Source: Chitinophaga pinensis (GTDB lineage: Bacteria; Bacteroidota; Bacteroidia; UBA7662). Taken from it: a stretch of 64,000 bases of DNA. The notes beneath the pieces were generated by a model. That model had not been told where the DNA came from. It was given only the letters and a program-made list of their open reading frames with translations, and did no database searches. A program made the position numbers and the translations under genes. The stretch lies in NCBI GenBank assembly GCA_945874665.1, contig CAMCHJ010000005.1, positions 1 through 64,000 of the forward strand, in the 5' to 3' direction. Shown here one piece after another: positions 1-8,117 of the stretch; position 1 is the first letter of the stretch; the number at the start of each line of letters is the position of its first letter.

Positions 1-1594
1 AACAGGTGGTGCAAGTTTAATTTTGAATACCTCTGGCAGCATCAGCGGCGGTGCAACATCCGATTTGATTTTTGCACGTGGAGGAACTTCAAGCTTAGGT
101 ACATTGCGCATGACCACTGGCGCGAACACGGTTCGTAGTCTTACTCTCAACCACAGCGGCAGCAGCAATACCGATTTAACCCTTGGAGATGCCATTAACG
201 TAACTGGAACAGTAACCCTTACTGCAGGCACCCTCATCTCAAATGGTAACCTTACCCTCAAATCAACTTCTGCAACGGCTACGGCTACCGTGGTAGGTGG
301 CACCAACGCCAGCATCACTGGCAATGTAACCGCCGAGCGTTTCCTTCCTTGGGCATCGGCCAACAACAGCGGCTTCCGTTTTGTGAGCCATCCTTTGGCT
401 AGCAATCCTGTTATCAGTACCGTTACCAATTTGCCAACCGCTACCAATACCTTGGTAGGTTACAACGAAGGTGCAAATGCCTACGAAGGCATCAGCAACC
501 GTGCTGGTACTTGGCCACAAGGCATTGGCTACGGTGTTTGGACCGATGCCGCCACTACCCTCAGCTTCACCGGTGCTTTGCAATTGAGCGATGTATCAGC
601 TGTAAGCATGGGCAATGCCACGCAGCGTTGGAACTTTGCTGGAAATCCTTTCCCTAGCACCCTCGATTGGCATGCCGTAACCCGCACAGACATGGAAGAT
701 GCCGTTTATGTATGGGTAAAAGACGATGTAGCCGTAGGTGGTGGTGCTTGGGCATCGTATGTAGTAACAGGAAGTGTAAGCGCTAATGGCGGTAGCCGCT
801 ACATTGCACCTATGCAAGGCTTTATGGTGCGCGCTTCGGCTACTGGCACACCGAGTTTGGCTTATCCTGCCGCAGCACGCATTAGCAACCAAACGCCGAG
901 CTACCAACGTACCCAAAGCGCAGGTGACATCTTCCGCGTAAAAGTGAGCAATGCCAACAACAGCTCGCTCGAAACGGTGATTCGTTTTCACGCCAATGCT
1001 ACCGAAATCCACGACCCAGCTTACGATGCGGGGTTTGTAACCGACTATTTCAACGGCACACCCGATTTATACACCACCGATGCGCTGGGCGTTAAATACA
1101 GCATCAATTCGTTGCCAGCGTTGGGTACAGCATCGGTAATGGTGCCTTTGCAGCTCGAAACCTTTGGCGCCGGAAGCTTCAACTTTAGCTTCGATGCCAG
1201 CGAAATGTTAACAGCTTGTAGGGTGCAGTTAGAAGACCGTAGATTGGGCACCTTTACCGAACTCACAAACGGCCAAGTAATAAACATCACCGCTGGTAGC
1301 AACGATGCGGTGAATCGTTTCCGCTTGCATTTCAACAGCACAGGCGCAACCACCTCAGTACTTGATGGCCAAAACGACCTCATTCAAATGTACACACACG
1401 AAGGTGCCTTGTACATCAGGGGCATCGAGCAAGCTGAAAGCCTCCGCATCCTCGACATCAGCGGTCGTACCGTGTTTATGCAAGAGCAGCTGAGCCTCGA
1501 TGGCAATGCCCTTCGTCCGAACCTAGCCAAAGGCACTTACGTGGTGCAATTGGTGAGTGCCACAGGCGTAAAAACAGTAAAAGTTATTTTCTAA
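1..1594 (+). CDS. T9SS-sorted surface protein, C-terminal part (5' end outside window)
   Basis: The reading frame (frame 2) is already open at base 2, so this is the C-terminal part of a larger secreted protein. The TTG at 23 is only the first possible start codon in the window. The N-terminal visible part is rich in Thr, Ser, Asn and Gly with beta-strand periodicity (TLTAGTLISNGNLTLKS), as in Bacteroidota surface adhesins. The last 75 or so residues form a type A T9SS sorting domain: LYIRGIEQAESLRILDISGR, then a LAKGTYVVQLVS strand and a basic end (KTVKVIF). This domain directs export through the type IX system and attachment to the cell surface. The binding or enzymatic role cannot be told. 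A small PID-CTERM-like gene follows 21 bp downstream and may be co-transcribed. Confidence 0.85.
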   Translation, partial: TGGASLILNTSGSISGGATSDLIFARGGTSSLGTLRMTTGANTVRSLTLNHSGSSNTDLTLGDAINVTGTVTLTAGTLISNGNLTLKSTSATATATVVGGTNASITGNVTAERFLPWASANNSGFRFVSHPLASNPVISTVTNLPTATNTLVGYNEGANAYEGISNRAGTWPQGIGYGVWTDAATTLSFTGALQLSDVSAVSMGNATQRWNFAGNPFPSTLDWHAVTRTDMEDAVYVWVKDDVAVGGGAWASYVVTGSVSANGGSRYIAPMQGFMVRASATGTPSLAYPAAARISNQTPSYQRTQSAGDIFRVKVSNANNSSLETVIRFHANATEIHDPAYDAGFVTDYFNGTPDLYTTDALGVKYSINSLPALGTASVMVPLQLETFGAGSFNFSFDASEMLTACRVQLEDRRLGTFTELTNGQVINITAGSNDAVNRFRLHFNSTGATTSVLDGQNDLIQMYTHEGALYIRGIEQAESLRILDISGRTVFMQEQLSLDGNALRPNLAKGTYVVQLVSATGVKTVKVIF

Positions 1595-1615
1595 GCAAAA
1601 AATATAATTACAGAT

Positions 1616-1825
1616 ATGAAAAAGTTCCTTCACATCAGCTTGGCAATTGTAGCCTTGGTTGTTATGAGCCAAGTGGCCCTGGCGCAACCTCCTCCTCCTT
1701 CAAGTCCTGCCGCAGTACCCATCGATGGCGGCTTGAGCTTGCTGCTCGCAGCAGGTGCCGGCTTGGGCGCGAAAAAAGCCTGGGATGCCCGCAAAGCAGC
1801 TAAAGAGTCCGAACCAGAGGCCTAA
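1616..1825 (+). CDS. Small secreted protein with PID-CTERM-like sorting signal
   Basis: A 69-residue protein with an N-terminal signal peptide (cleavage probably after VALAQ, residue 24). A short Pro/Ser spacer follows, then the motif PIDGG, a hydrophobic helix (LSLLLAAGAGLGAKKAW) and a basic stretch (DARKAAKE). This motif-helix-basic tripartite tail matches what I recall as the Bacteroidota PID-CTERM sorting domain. It is analogous to PEP-CTERM tails handled by exosortase-like enzymes. After removal of the signal peptide and tail almost nothing would remain, so the product may itself be a signal or a small membrane peptide. It starts 21 bp after the T9SS gene and is followed by a clear terminator. 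The function is unknown. Confidence 0.75.
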   Translation: MKKFLHISLAIVALVVMSQVALAQPPPPSSPAAVPIDGGLSLLLAAGAGLGAKKAWDARKAAKESEPEA

Positions 1826-1842
1826 TCAGCCTGTTTAAATTG

Positions 1843-1873
1843 AAAATCCTGCTCGTAATGGGCGGGATTTTTT
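1843..1873 (+). terminator. Rho-independent terminator after the PID-CTERM-like gene
   Basis: A 10-bp stem (AAAATCCTGC pairing with GCGGGATTTT, one G-T wobble) with a 9-nt loop runs into a T tract. Confidence 0.8.
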
Positions 1874-1905
1874 GTTTAAACACGGAGCGCACGGAGGGGG
1901 TTGCC

Positions 1906-2043
1906 GAGTTCATCGAAGCATCGAAGGCGGTCCCTGAGCCTGTCGAAGGTGGTCCCTGAGCGCGCAGCAGCGGTTGCTGAGTTCATCGAAGCATCGAAGG
2001 TGGTCCCTGAGCCTGTCGAAGGTGGTCCCTGAGCGCGCAGCAG
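1906..2043. repeat. Two tandem copies of a 73-bp intergenic repeat
   Basis: GAGTTCATCGAAGCATCGAA begins at 1906 and again at 1979, a 73-bp period. Each copy carries two GGTCCCTGAGC submotifs, one continuing as CTGTCGAAGG and one as GCGCAGCAG. The GGTCCCTGAGCCTGTCGAAGG type of element is, as I recall, a widespread intergenic repeat in many bacterial genomes. Its self-complementary pieces (TCGAAGG, TTCATCGAA) could fold. It lies between the terminator at 1873 and the end of the convergent TonB-receptor-like gene. Confidence 0.8.
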
Positions 2044-2058
2044 TCGAAGGGGGGCGGT

Positions 2059-4851
2059 CTACTTCCGAAAATGACGAATATTATACGTAAACGTCAGCAT
2101 CATAAACTGCTGCAACACCACCGTCTGCAAATCTTCCACATAGGTTTCGGTAACGTTACGGGCAATGCTGTTGTTTTGATTGAGCAGGTCAAAAACCGAC
2201 AAACGCAATTCGGCACGGCGGTCTTTCATAAAGCGATAGCCCACTCCCGCATTCAACAAGGTGAACTGCTGGTTAAAGCCATCCTCCAAACCCGTAAAGG
2301 CATTGTACATCACATCGGTGCTCAATACCAACATCGGTACAGGAATCCAATTGAAGCGCACACCTCCTGTGTGTATAAAATAGTCGTTGTTGAGCTGCGG
2401 CTGGATGCTGTTGAATACCGTATTGTAATTCAAGGTATAATTTACAGTGAAATCGAGTTGCTTGCTGATGTTGCTGCCAAGCGTAAAGCCGGTATTGAGG
2501 TTGTGGGTGAGGGCATTGTTTACCTTTCCATTGATTAAACTAGGCAAATTGTTGATGGTATAACCGGCGCTGAGGTTCATATTGCTCTTGAGCAGCTTCA
2601 CCGGAAAACCCCAGCTCATAAAGGATCTAAAATTATAAGCGCCGTCAACGTTCACAGGCCGAATCAACTGCGCACCCCGCACCAAGGCCAGTCCAGCCGG
2701 CAAAGTAGTATCGCGCGCCGCAATGAGGGTGCTGTTGGATATTTCGTTGTTGATGAGCGCGAGAGAGCCGAATACAAAAAAGGACGTGCCTTTTCCTGGC
2801 TTCGCTTCTCTAAAGCGACCGCCAATGCGGTGGGTGTACGACTGCCCAAGCTCGGGATTACCCGCCCGCAGCTGTAGGGTGTTGGTGTTGTCGACCACGT
2901 TTTGCAACTGACTCAAACTCGGCAACTGGATGTTGGTGCGGTAAAACAAACGTATGTTGGCGGTTTTCGATAAATTGTAGCGCAACATGGCCGTGGGCAA
3001 CCAGTTGTAAAAGTCAATGTCGGCATCTAAACTAAGTGGAAAAAGCTGCTCACTCAGCATATTCGTGATCTGGTAAGATGTGCCCACCATCCAATCGTAT
3101 TTTTCGGTGGAGAAGCGATAGCGGGTGCCAAAGGCTTGCGATAAAATGTAGTTATCGAAGCGGTTCGAAATGCTGCTGTCTAACAAATTATAAGCCCCGT
3201 CAACACTGTTGAAATTATTGGCAAGCTGGTCGCTTTCGCTGAACTGCCACTGAGGCGCGTAACTAAATTCAAGCATGCCTTTTTCGCCTACAGGTTCGGT
3301 ATATACCAAATCGGCCCGGTAGCGCTGCGCATAGGAGAAGGTTTCGATTTCCTGGTCAATAAGCAGCGAGTCGGGATTGAGTAAAAACTGCTGGTTCAAA
3401 GCCAATAAATCGCGCAGACCATCCTGAGCGTTTAAGTCTGCATTGATGTTGAGGGACATGGTTCTGCCCTTCTGTGCAAATTTATGCCGGAATTGCAGGT
3501 CTCCATTTACATTCCAAGAGCGATTGTCGGTTAGCTGTCGGTTAGCCGTGCTGTTGATGGGCAGGCCGTCGCGAGTGGTAGTGAAACCGTCAAAATCGCT
3601 GAGCTGATCGCGCCCTTGCCAGCTCACCCGAGGGGTAAAAATGATAGAATTACTGGTGTCGAGGTTGTATTCGATGCGCGTGGTAAGCCTGTTGTTTAAA
3701 TTAACGGTCTCGCCGCGGTTCTGCTCGTTGTACAGCTGCCCAATGCCATCCGCCAAAAAAAACTGCCTGGCAATGCTGCTTTCTTGGGTATTGTCGGAGC
3801 GATTTAAAAAATAACTGGCGCTCATCTTGCCTTTCTTGCCCCAATTATCGCTGTAATTAATGCCCAAGGCTTGGGTGGCGCTGATGCCGCCTTGTTGCCC
3901 TGTTAAAAAGTTAGCTGTTTCGCCACCACCCCCCGGCCTTCCACCCCCCGGCCTTCCTCCGCCTACAGGTCTACCAACGCTACTGCTGAGTCCTCCTAAA
4001 TCCTGACTACTGAAATTTTGCTGGTTGATGTTGTTGGCCATGCCAATGAGCGTGATGCGCTTGCTGCCCTTAAAAAAATTCACATTTCCGCCGGACATGT
4101 AGCGGTTATTGGTACCATAGCCAGCATATACTTTGCCAAAGCGCGAATTGTCTAAACCCGTTTTAGTGATGATATTGAGTGTTTTTTCGGTATTGCCATC
4201 GTTAAAACCTGTGAATTGCGCCTGGTCACTTAAGCGATCGATGAGCTGAATCTTGTCAACCACTTCTGCCGGCAAATTTTTCAAGGCCATGGTGGCATCG
4301 TCGCCAAAAAACTCTTGCCCATCCAACAAAACCCGTCGTACCTGTTCGCCTTGCGCTTGCACTTGTCCGTTTTCAACGGTAATACCCGGCATTTTGCGCA
4401 CCAGTTGCTCGGCATCGGCATCGGGGTTCACCTTAAAGGCATCGGCCCTGATCTCGGTTGTATCGCCGCGCTGCTCCACCCGCTGCTCCACCCCTTCGAT
4501 GCGCACCTCTCCTAGCGTTTTTACATCATCTTGTAATAAAAAGGGCGCTAACTGCACTGGTCCGCCTTCGCGCGGCACCCGTACCCTTTCCACCCCGGTT
4601 ACATATCCTACAAAACTGAGGCGTAATACGTACGGACCAGGACGGTTTAACTTCAATTCGAATTCACCTTTGGCATTGGTGGTGGTGCCGGTGATTTGGG
4701 TGCTGTCGAAAACCGGACTCGCCACTACATTCACCCCTGGTAAACCGAGCTTGGCAGCCGCATCTTGCACACTTCCTTTCACCACAAACTGCGCTTGGGC
4801 AGCTTCACTCACAATCAATAATACAAACAGCAGGGAATAAATTCGATACAT
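2059..4851 (-). CDS. TonB-dependent receptor-like outer-membrane beta-barrel protein
   Basis: 930 residues. A signal peptide (ends AAQAQ, residue 21) is followed by a carboxypeptidase-regulatory-like beta sandwich (about 22-105). A plug-like region comes next (about 120-230, VRRVLLDGQEFFGDDATMAL) and then a long aromatic-rich beta-barrel of the OMP_b-brl_3 kind to the end. A glycine-rich run near residues 293-312 (VGGGRPGGGRPGGGGE) lies early in the barrel and is coded by a short tandem DNA repeat. Proteins of this family sit in the outer membrane; the substrate is unknown. No SusD-like partner is adjacent, which argues against a classical polysaccharide-uptake pair. A TATCTTTG promoter element lies about 55 bp upstream on the same strand. 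Confidence 0.88.
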   Translation of the reverse strand: MYRIYSLLFVLLIVSEAAQAQFVVKGSVQDAAAKLGLPGVNVVASPVFDSTQITGTTTNAKGEFELKLNRPGPYVLRLSFVGYVTGVERVRVPREGGPVQLAPFLLQDDVKTLGEVRIEGVEQRVEQRGDTTEIRADAFKVNPDADAEQLVRKMPGITVENGQVQAQGEQVRRVLLDGQEFFGDDATMALKNLPAEVVDKIQLIDRLSDQAQFTGFNDGNTEKTLNIITKTGLDNSRFGKVYAGYGTNNRYMSGGNVNFFKGSKRITLIGMANNINQQNFSSQDLGGLSSSVGRPVGGGRPGGGRPGGGGETANFLTGQQGGISATQALGINYSDNWGKKGKMSASYFLNRSDNTQESSIARQFFLADGIGQLYNEQNRGETVNLNNRLTTRIEYNLDTSNSIIFTPRVSWQGRDQLSDFDGFTTTRDGLPINSTANRQLTDNRSWNVNGDLQFRHKFAQKGRTMSLNINADLNAQDGLRDLLALNQQFLLNPDSLLIDQEIETFSYAQRYRADLVYTEPVGEKGMLEFSYAPQWQFSESDQLANNFNSVDGAYNLLDSSISNRFDNYILSQAFGTRYRFSTEKYDWMVGTSYQITNMLSEQLFPLSLDADIDFYNWLPTAMLRYNLSKTANIRLFYRTNIQLPSLSQLQNVVDNTNTLQLRAGNPELGQSYTHRIGGRFREAKPGKGTSFFVFGSLALINNEISNSTLIAARDTTLPAGLALVRGAQLIRPVNVDGAYNFRSFMSWGFPVKLLKSNMNLSAGYTINNLPSLINGKVNNALTHNLNTGFTLGSNISKQLDFTVNYTLNYNTVFNSIQPQLNNDYFIHTGGVRFNWIPVPMLVLSTDVMYNAFTGLEDGFNQQFTLLNAGVGYRFMKDRRAELRLSVFDLLNQNNSIARNVTETYVEDLQTVVLQQFMMLTFTYNIRHFRK

Positions 4852-4903
4852 ATAAAAACTTCAACCTTACTACGACAGCAAGAATTCAAATAGGTTTAAA
4901 AGT

Positions 4904-4911
4904 CAAAGATA
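4904..4911 (-). promoter_or_regulatory. Bacteroidota -7 promoter element (TATCTTTG) for the TonB-receptor-like gene
   Basis: Read on the minus strand this is TATCTTTG, an exact TAnnTTTG match, about 55 bp before the start codon. No clear TTG -33 box is seen at the usual distance. Confidence 0.5.
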
Positions 4912-5013
4912 GCTTTTTGAAATTGCTGTTGCTAAGAACTTGGGGGGCGGCGTTTTTGAATTATAAAAATGTTAGGGGAGCTTGCTCCGTTATGATAAGA
5001 AAATCAAATTATC

Positions 5014-5039
5014 TATACACATAGAAGCTAATGTGTATA
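5014..5039. repeat. Perfect inverted repeat in the ccmE upstream region
   Basis: TATACACAT and ATGTGTATA form a perfect 9-bp dyad around an 8-bp centre (AGAAGCTA). No T tract follows, so it looks more like an operator or cruciform than a terminator. Confidence 0.45.
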
Positions 5040-5254
5040 ATATCAGTCAAAAAACGAACAGGTGAAGGTTAAATCAAAAACGGCTAGTAGGGGTGGTTAC
5101 TATTTGGGTTAAGTGAAGGTGGCGATCAGGAGCACCAAACTTGACTACCAATAAATTCCGCCCATTTATTGCGAATAAAGCTTAAAATCCGAAACTTATA
5201 GGCCCCATGCATCGTTTCTTTACCGAACTTTGCACCGCAATTAAAAAGCTACTC

Positions 5255-5683
5255 ATGAAGCGTACGCACATCATACTCATTGTGATCATTGCCATTGCCA
5301 TCGGCGTGATCATCAGCACCGTTGGCGACAGCAGCTCCTATGAAAATTTTGGCACCGCGGCAGCTAATCCCGAACGGGAATACCACGTGGTAGGCACTTT
5401 GGCGCGGGTAGATGAAATGCATTACGATCCAGAACAAAACGCCAATTTGTTTAAGTTTTACTTGCAAGACAATAATGGAGAAGTAAGCGAAGTGGTGTTT
5501 TACGGCACCAAACCGCAAGATTTTGAGCGCTCCGAGCAGGTAGTAATTGTGGGTCAGATGACAGGACAGCACTTTACGGCGCAAAAAATATTAACCAAAT
5601 GTCCTTCGAAATATACCGAAGACGAAATTCCAATAGAAGCAGAATACGAAGCCACAGGCACGGCACCAACAACGGAGGGTTAA
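5255..5683 (+). CDS. ccmE: Cytochrome c maturation haem chaperone CcmE, CxxxY type
   Basis: 142 residues from the internal ATG. The start was chosen because it places the single N-terminal membrane anchor (HIILIVIIAIAIGVIIS) at the very N-terminus, as in CcmE. The rest is the periplasmic OB-fold: REYHVVGTLARVDEMHY, then VSEVVFYGTKPQDFE, then VVIVGQMTGQHFTAQKIL. Classical CcmE carries haem covalently on His of an HDENY motif. Here the equivalent site is CPSKY (LTKCPSKYTEDE), the CxxxY variant described for some archaea and sulfate reducers, so Cys probably replaces His. It passes haem to CcmF, the next gene, which starts 1 bp after the stop. ccmA, B, C, G and H are not nearby. Confidence 0.88.
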   Translation: MKRTHIILIVIIAIAIGVIISTVGDSSSYENFGTAAANPEREYHVVGTLARVDEMHYDPEQNANLFKFYLQDNNGEVSEVVFYGTKPQDFERSEQVVIVGQMTGQHFTAQKILTKCPSKYTEDEIPIEAEYEATGTAPTTEG

Positions 5684-5684
5684 G

Positions 5685-8117
5685 ATGATAGAATACCTTG
5701 GAGAAAATTTGTGGGCGGGACGCCTTGGCCATGCTGCCGTTATTTTATCGTTCATCGCTTCAGTACTGGCTTTTATCAGCTATGCCGCAAGCACTTTTAA
5801 CAAGCCAGAAGGAGCCGTAAGCTGGAAAAAAATAGGTCGTACCTCCTTTTGGCTGCACAGCGTTGGTGTTTTGAGCATCATCGTGGTGCTGTTTTACATC
5901 ATCTACAACCATTTATACGAGTACAACTACGCTTGGTCGCACGCCTCGCGTGCCTTGCCAGCCAAATACATCATTTCGGCTTTTTGGGAAGGACAAGAGG
6001 GCAGCTTTTTGCTTTGGACTTTCTGGCACATGGTGATTGGCTGGGTGTTGATGTACAGCACCCGTCACTGGGAATCGCCCGTGATGGCTGTGGTATCGCT
6101 GGCGCAAGTAGCCCTCAGCTCCATGCTCCTCGGTGTGTATGTGCTGGGCTATAAAGTGGGCAGCAGTCCTTTCATCCTCCTGCGCGAGGCCATGGAAGCA
6201 CCCATTTTTGCCAATCCCGACTACCTCAGCTTCATAACAGACGGCAACGGACTCAATCCCTTACTCCAAAACCCTTGGATGGTGATTCACCCGCCGGTAC
6301 TTTTCCTCGGTTTTGCCAGCACCATTGTGCCTTTCGCCTTTGCCATTGCGGGTTTATTGAAGAAAGAATACAGCAGCTGGCTTACCCCTGCCCTGCCTTG
6401 GACCTTGTTTGGGGTGATGATTTTGGGCACGGGCATCATCATGGGTGCCGCTTGGGCCTATGAATCGCTGAACTTTGGTGGCTATTGGGCCTGGGACCCG
6501 GTTGAAAACGCCTCGCTCATTCCTTGGCTAACCATGATTGGGGCGGTGCACGTGATGCATGCGTACAAAAAAACAGGTAATTCGCTCCCAACCACCTTTA
6601 TTTTGGTGATTGCCACCTTCCTACTCATCCTCTACGCTACCTTCCTCACACGTTCGGGTATTTTGGGAGAAAGTTCAGTGCATGCCTTTACCGATTTGGG
6701 CATGTCGGGACAACTACTCGTGTTTTTGTTCGCCTTTTTGCTTTTGGGCGCAGGCTTGCTGATAACACGTTGGAAAGGCTTGCCACGTTCGCCAAAAGAC
6801 GAAGGCACTTACACCCGCGAGTTCTGGCTCTTTATGGGCACACTCATTTTGAGTTTGAGTGCTTTTCAAATCCTGATCAGCACTTCCATCCCGGTTTTCA
6901 ACAAAATTTTAGGCACCAACTTGGCCCCTCCGGCCGATCCCATTGCCCATTACAACCGCTGGCAGCTACCCATGGCCGTCTTGATCATGTCGCTGACCAC
7001 CATCGGGCATTTTCTCAAGTACCGTAAAACAGATGTAAAGGCTTTTTACCGCTCCTTAATCATGCCTACGGTATTGGCTGGGGCACTCACCATTGCCACC
7101 ATGATTCCGCTTAAAATTTACGCCTGGCCTTATGTACTGCTCATTTTTGCCAGCTGGTTTTCGCTGGCAGGCAACGGCAGCGTGCTGGTCAAACAATTCG
7201 GCAAGATCAAAAATGCAGGCGCCTCCGTGGCACACATTGGCTTTGCTTTGATGATGATTGGCGTGCTCATTTCATCGGCCAACAAAGAAGTAGTATCCAT
7301 CAACGAGTCAGGCGTAAGCTATGGTGAAGCCTTTGATGCCAAGGCCAATTTCGAAAACGTTTTGTTGTGGAAGAATGAAGGCTTAGAGATGAATAACTAC
7401 CGAGTAACCTATATAGGCGATTCGGTGGCGCCACCTAACCACTACTACAAAGTTTTCTATGAAAAGTTAAATGCCAAGGGCGAGGTCGAATACAACTTTA
7501 TGTTGTACCCCAATGCGCAAATCAATCCTAAAATGGGCTTGATTGCAAACCCCGATACCAAGCACTTTTTGCTGCACGATTTGTACACCCACGTAACACA
7601 GGTGATCGACAAAGACGCCTATAAAGACCGTCCGAAGTGGCAAGAACCCAAAACCGTGCAGTTCAAAGGCAAAGGCGATACGTTGATGTTGGCCGAGAAC
7701 CTCATCATCATGGAAGGCATGAGCTTGCAAATGCCTGCTGACATGGCTGATAAAGTGGCGGGGGCAGAAGTGGCCGTAGCAGCTAAAATCCGGGTAAAGA
7801 CGCTCAAAGGCGATATCCAATTAGAGCCTGTGTACGCCATCCAAAACGGCACCGAATTTCGTTATGATGCCACTTCTGAAGAAGCTGGCCTCAAAATAAC
7901 CCTCAACAAAATCGACCCGCAAGCCGAAACCGTTGAATTCAACATTGCCGAAGCCAATCCTGGCCCCAAAGAATACATCATCATGAAAGCCATCAAATTC
8001 CCTTTCATCAATGTATTGTGGATTGGCACCATCATTTTAGTAATTGGCTTTACCATGGCGATCATGCAACGCTATTTTGAAGCTTTGCGGATAGAAGCCC
8101 GTGAAAAGCAAGCCTAA
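5685..8117 (+). CDS. ccmF: Cytochrome c-type biogenesis protein CcmF (haem lyase core)
   Basis: 810 residues, a polytopic inner-membrane protein of the haem-handling family. The tryptophan-rich WWD signature is clear around residues 262-281 (FGGYWAWDPVENASLIPWL). Upstream is the conserved WMVIHPPVLFLGF segment with a likely haem-ligand His. The C-terminal third holds a large periplasmic domain and a last membrane helix (VLWIGTIILVIGFTMAIM). CcmF attaches haem delivered by CcmE to CxxCH motifs of apocytochromes. The gene lies 1 bp after ccmE with a Shine-Dalgarno-like GGAGGG 5 bp before the ATG, which is unusual in this phylum. Its end overlaps the next gene by 17 bp. Confidence 0.95.
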   Translation: MIEYLGENLWAGRLGHAAVILSFIASVLAFISYAASTFNKPEGAVSWKKIGRTSFWLHSVGVLSIIVVLFYIIYNHLYEYNYAWSHASRALPAKYIISAFWEGQEGSFLLWTFWHMVIGWVLMYSTRHWESPVMAVVSLAQVALSSMLLGVYVLGYKVGSSPFILLREAMEAPIFANPDYLSFITDGNGLNPLLQNPWMVIHPPVLFLGFASTIVPFAFAIAGLLKKEYSSWLTPALPWTLFGVMILGTGIIMGAAWAYESLNFGGYWAWDPVENASLIPWLTMIGAVHVMHAYKKTGNSLPTTFILVIATFLLILYATFLTRSGILGESSVHAFTDLGMSGQLLVFLFAFLLLGAGLLITRWKGLPRSPKDEGTYTREFWLFMGTLILSLSAFQILISTSIPVFNKILGTNLAPPADPIAHYNRWQLPMAVLIMSLTTIGHFLKYRKTDVKAFYRSLIMPTVLAGALTIATMIPLKIYAWPYVLLIFASWFSLAGNGSVLVKQFGKIKNAGASVAHIGFALMMIGVLISSANKEVVSINESGVSYGEAFDAKANFENVLLWKNEGLEMNNYRVTYIGDSVAPPNHYYKVFYEKLNAKGEVEYNFMLYPNAQINPKMGLIANPDTKHFLLHDLYTHVTQVIDKDAYKDRPKWQEPKTVQFKGKGDTLMLAENLIIMEGMSLQMPADMADKVAGAEVAVAAKIRVKTLKGDIQLEPVYAIQNGTEFRYDATSEEAGLKITLNKIDPQAETVEFNIAEANPGPKEYIIMKAIKFPFINVLWIGTIILVIGFTMAIMQRYFEALRIEAREKQA

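Larger units (their letters stand above)
4852..5254. other. 403-bp intergenic region between the TonB-receptor-like gene and ccmE
   Basis: This divergent spacer holds the -7 element for the leftward gene (4904-4911), a perfect 9-bp inverted repeat (5014-5039) and a weak GAACTTTGC -7-like element at 5225-5233 that could serve ccmE. I see no coding sequence, tRNA or known riboswitch. The ATG at 5207 in the ORF track would add 16 unlikely residues and overlaps the putative ccmE promoter. Confidence 0.6.

Noticed and set aside
5207-5254. Longer CcmE start at 5207
   Set aside because: The added residues (MHRFFTELCTAIKKLL) precede the membrane anchor, overlap a likely promoter element and are not a family feature.
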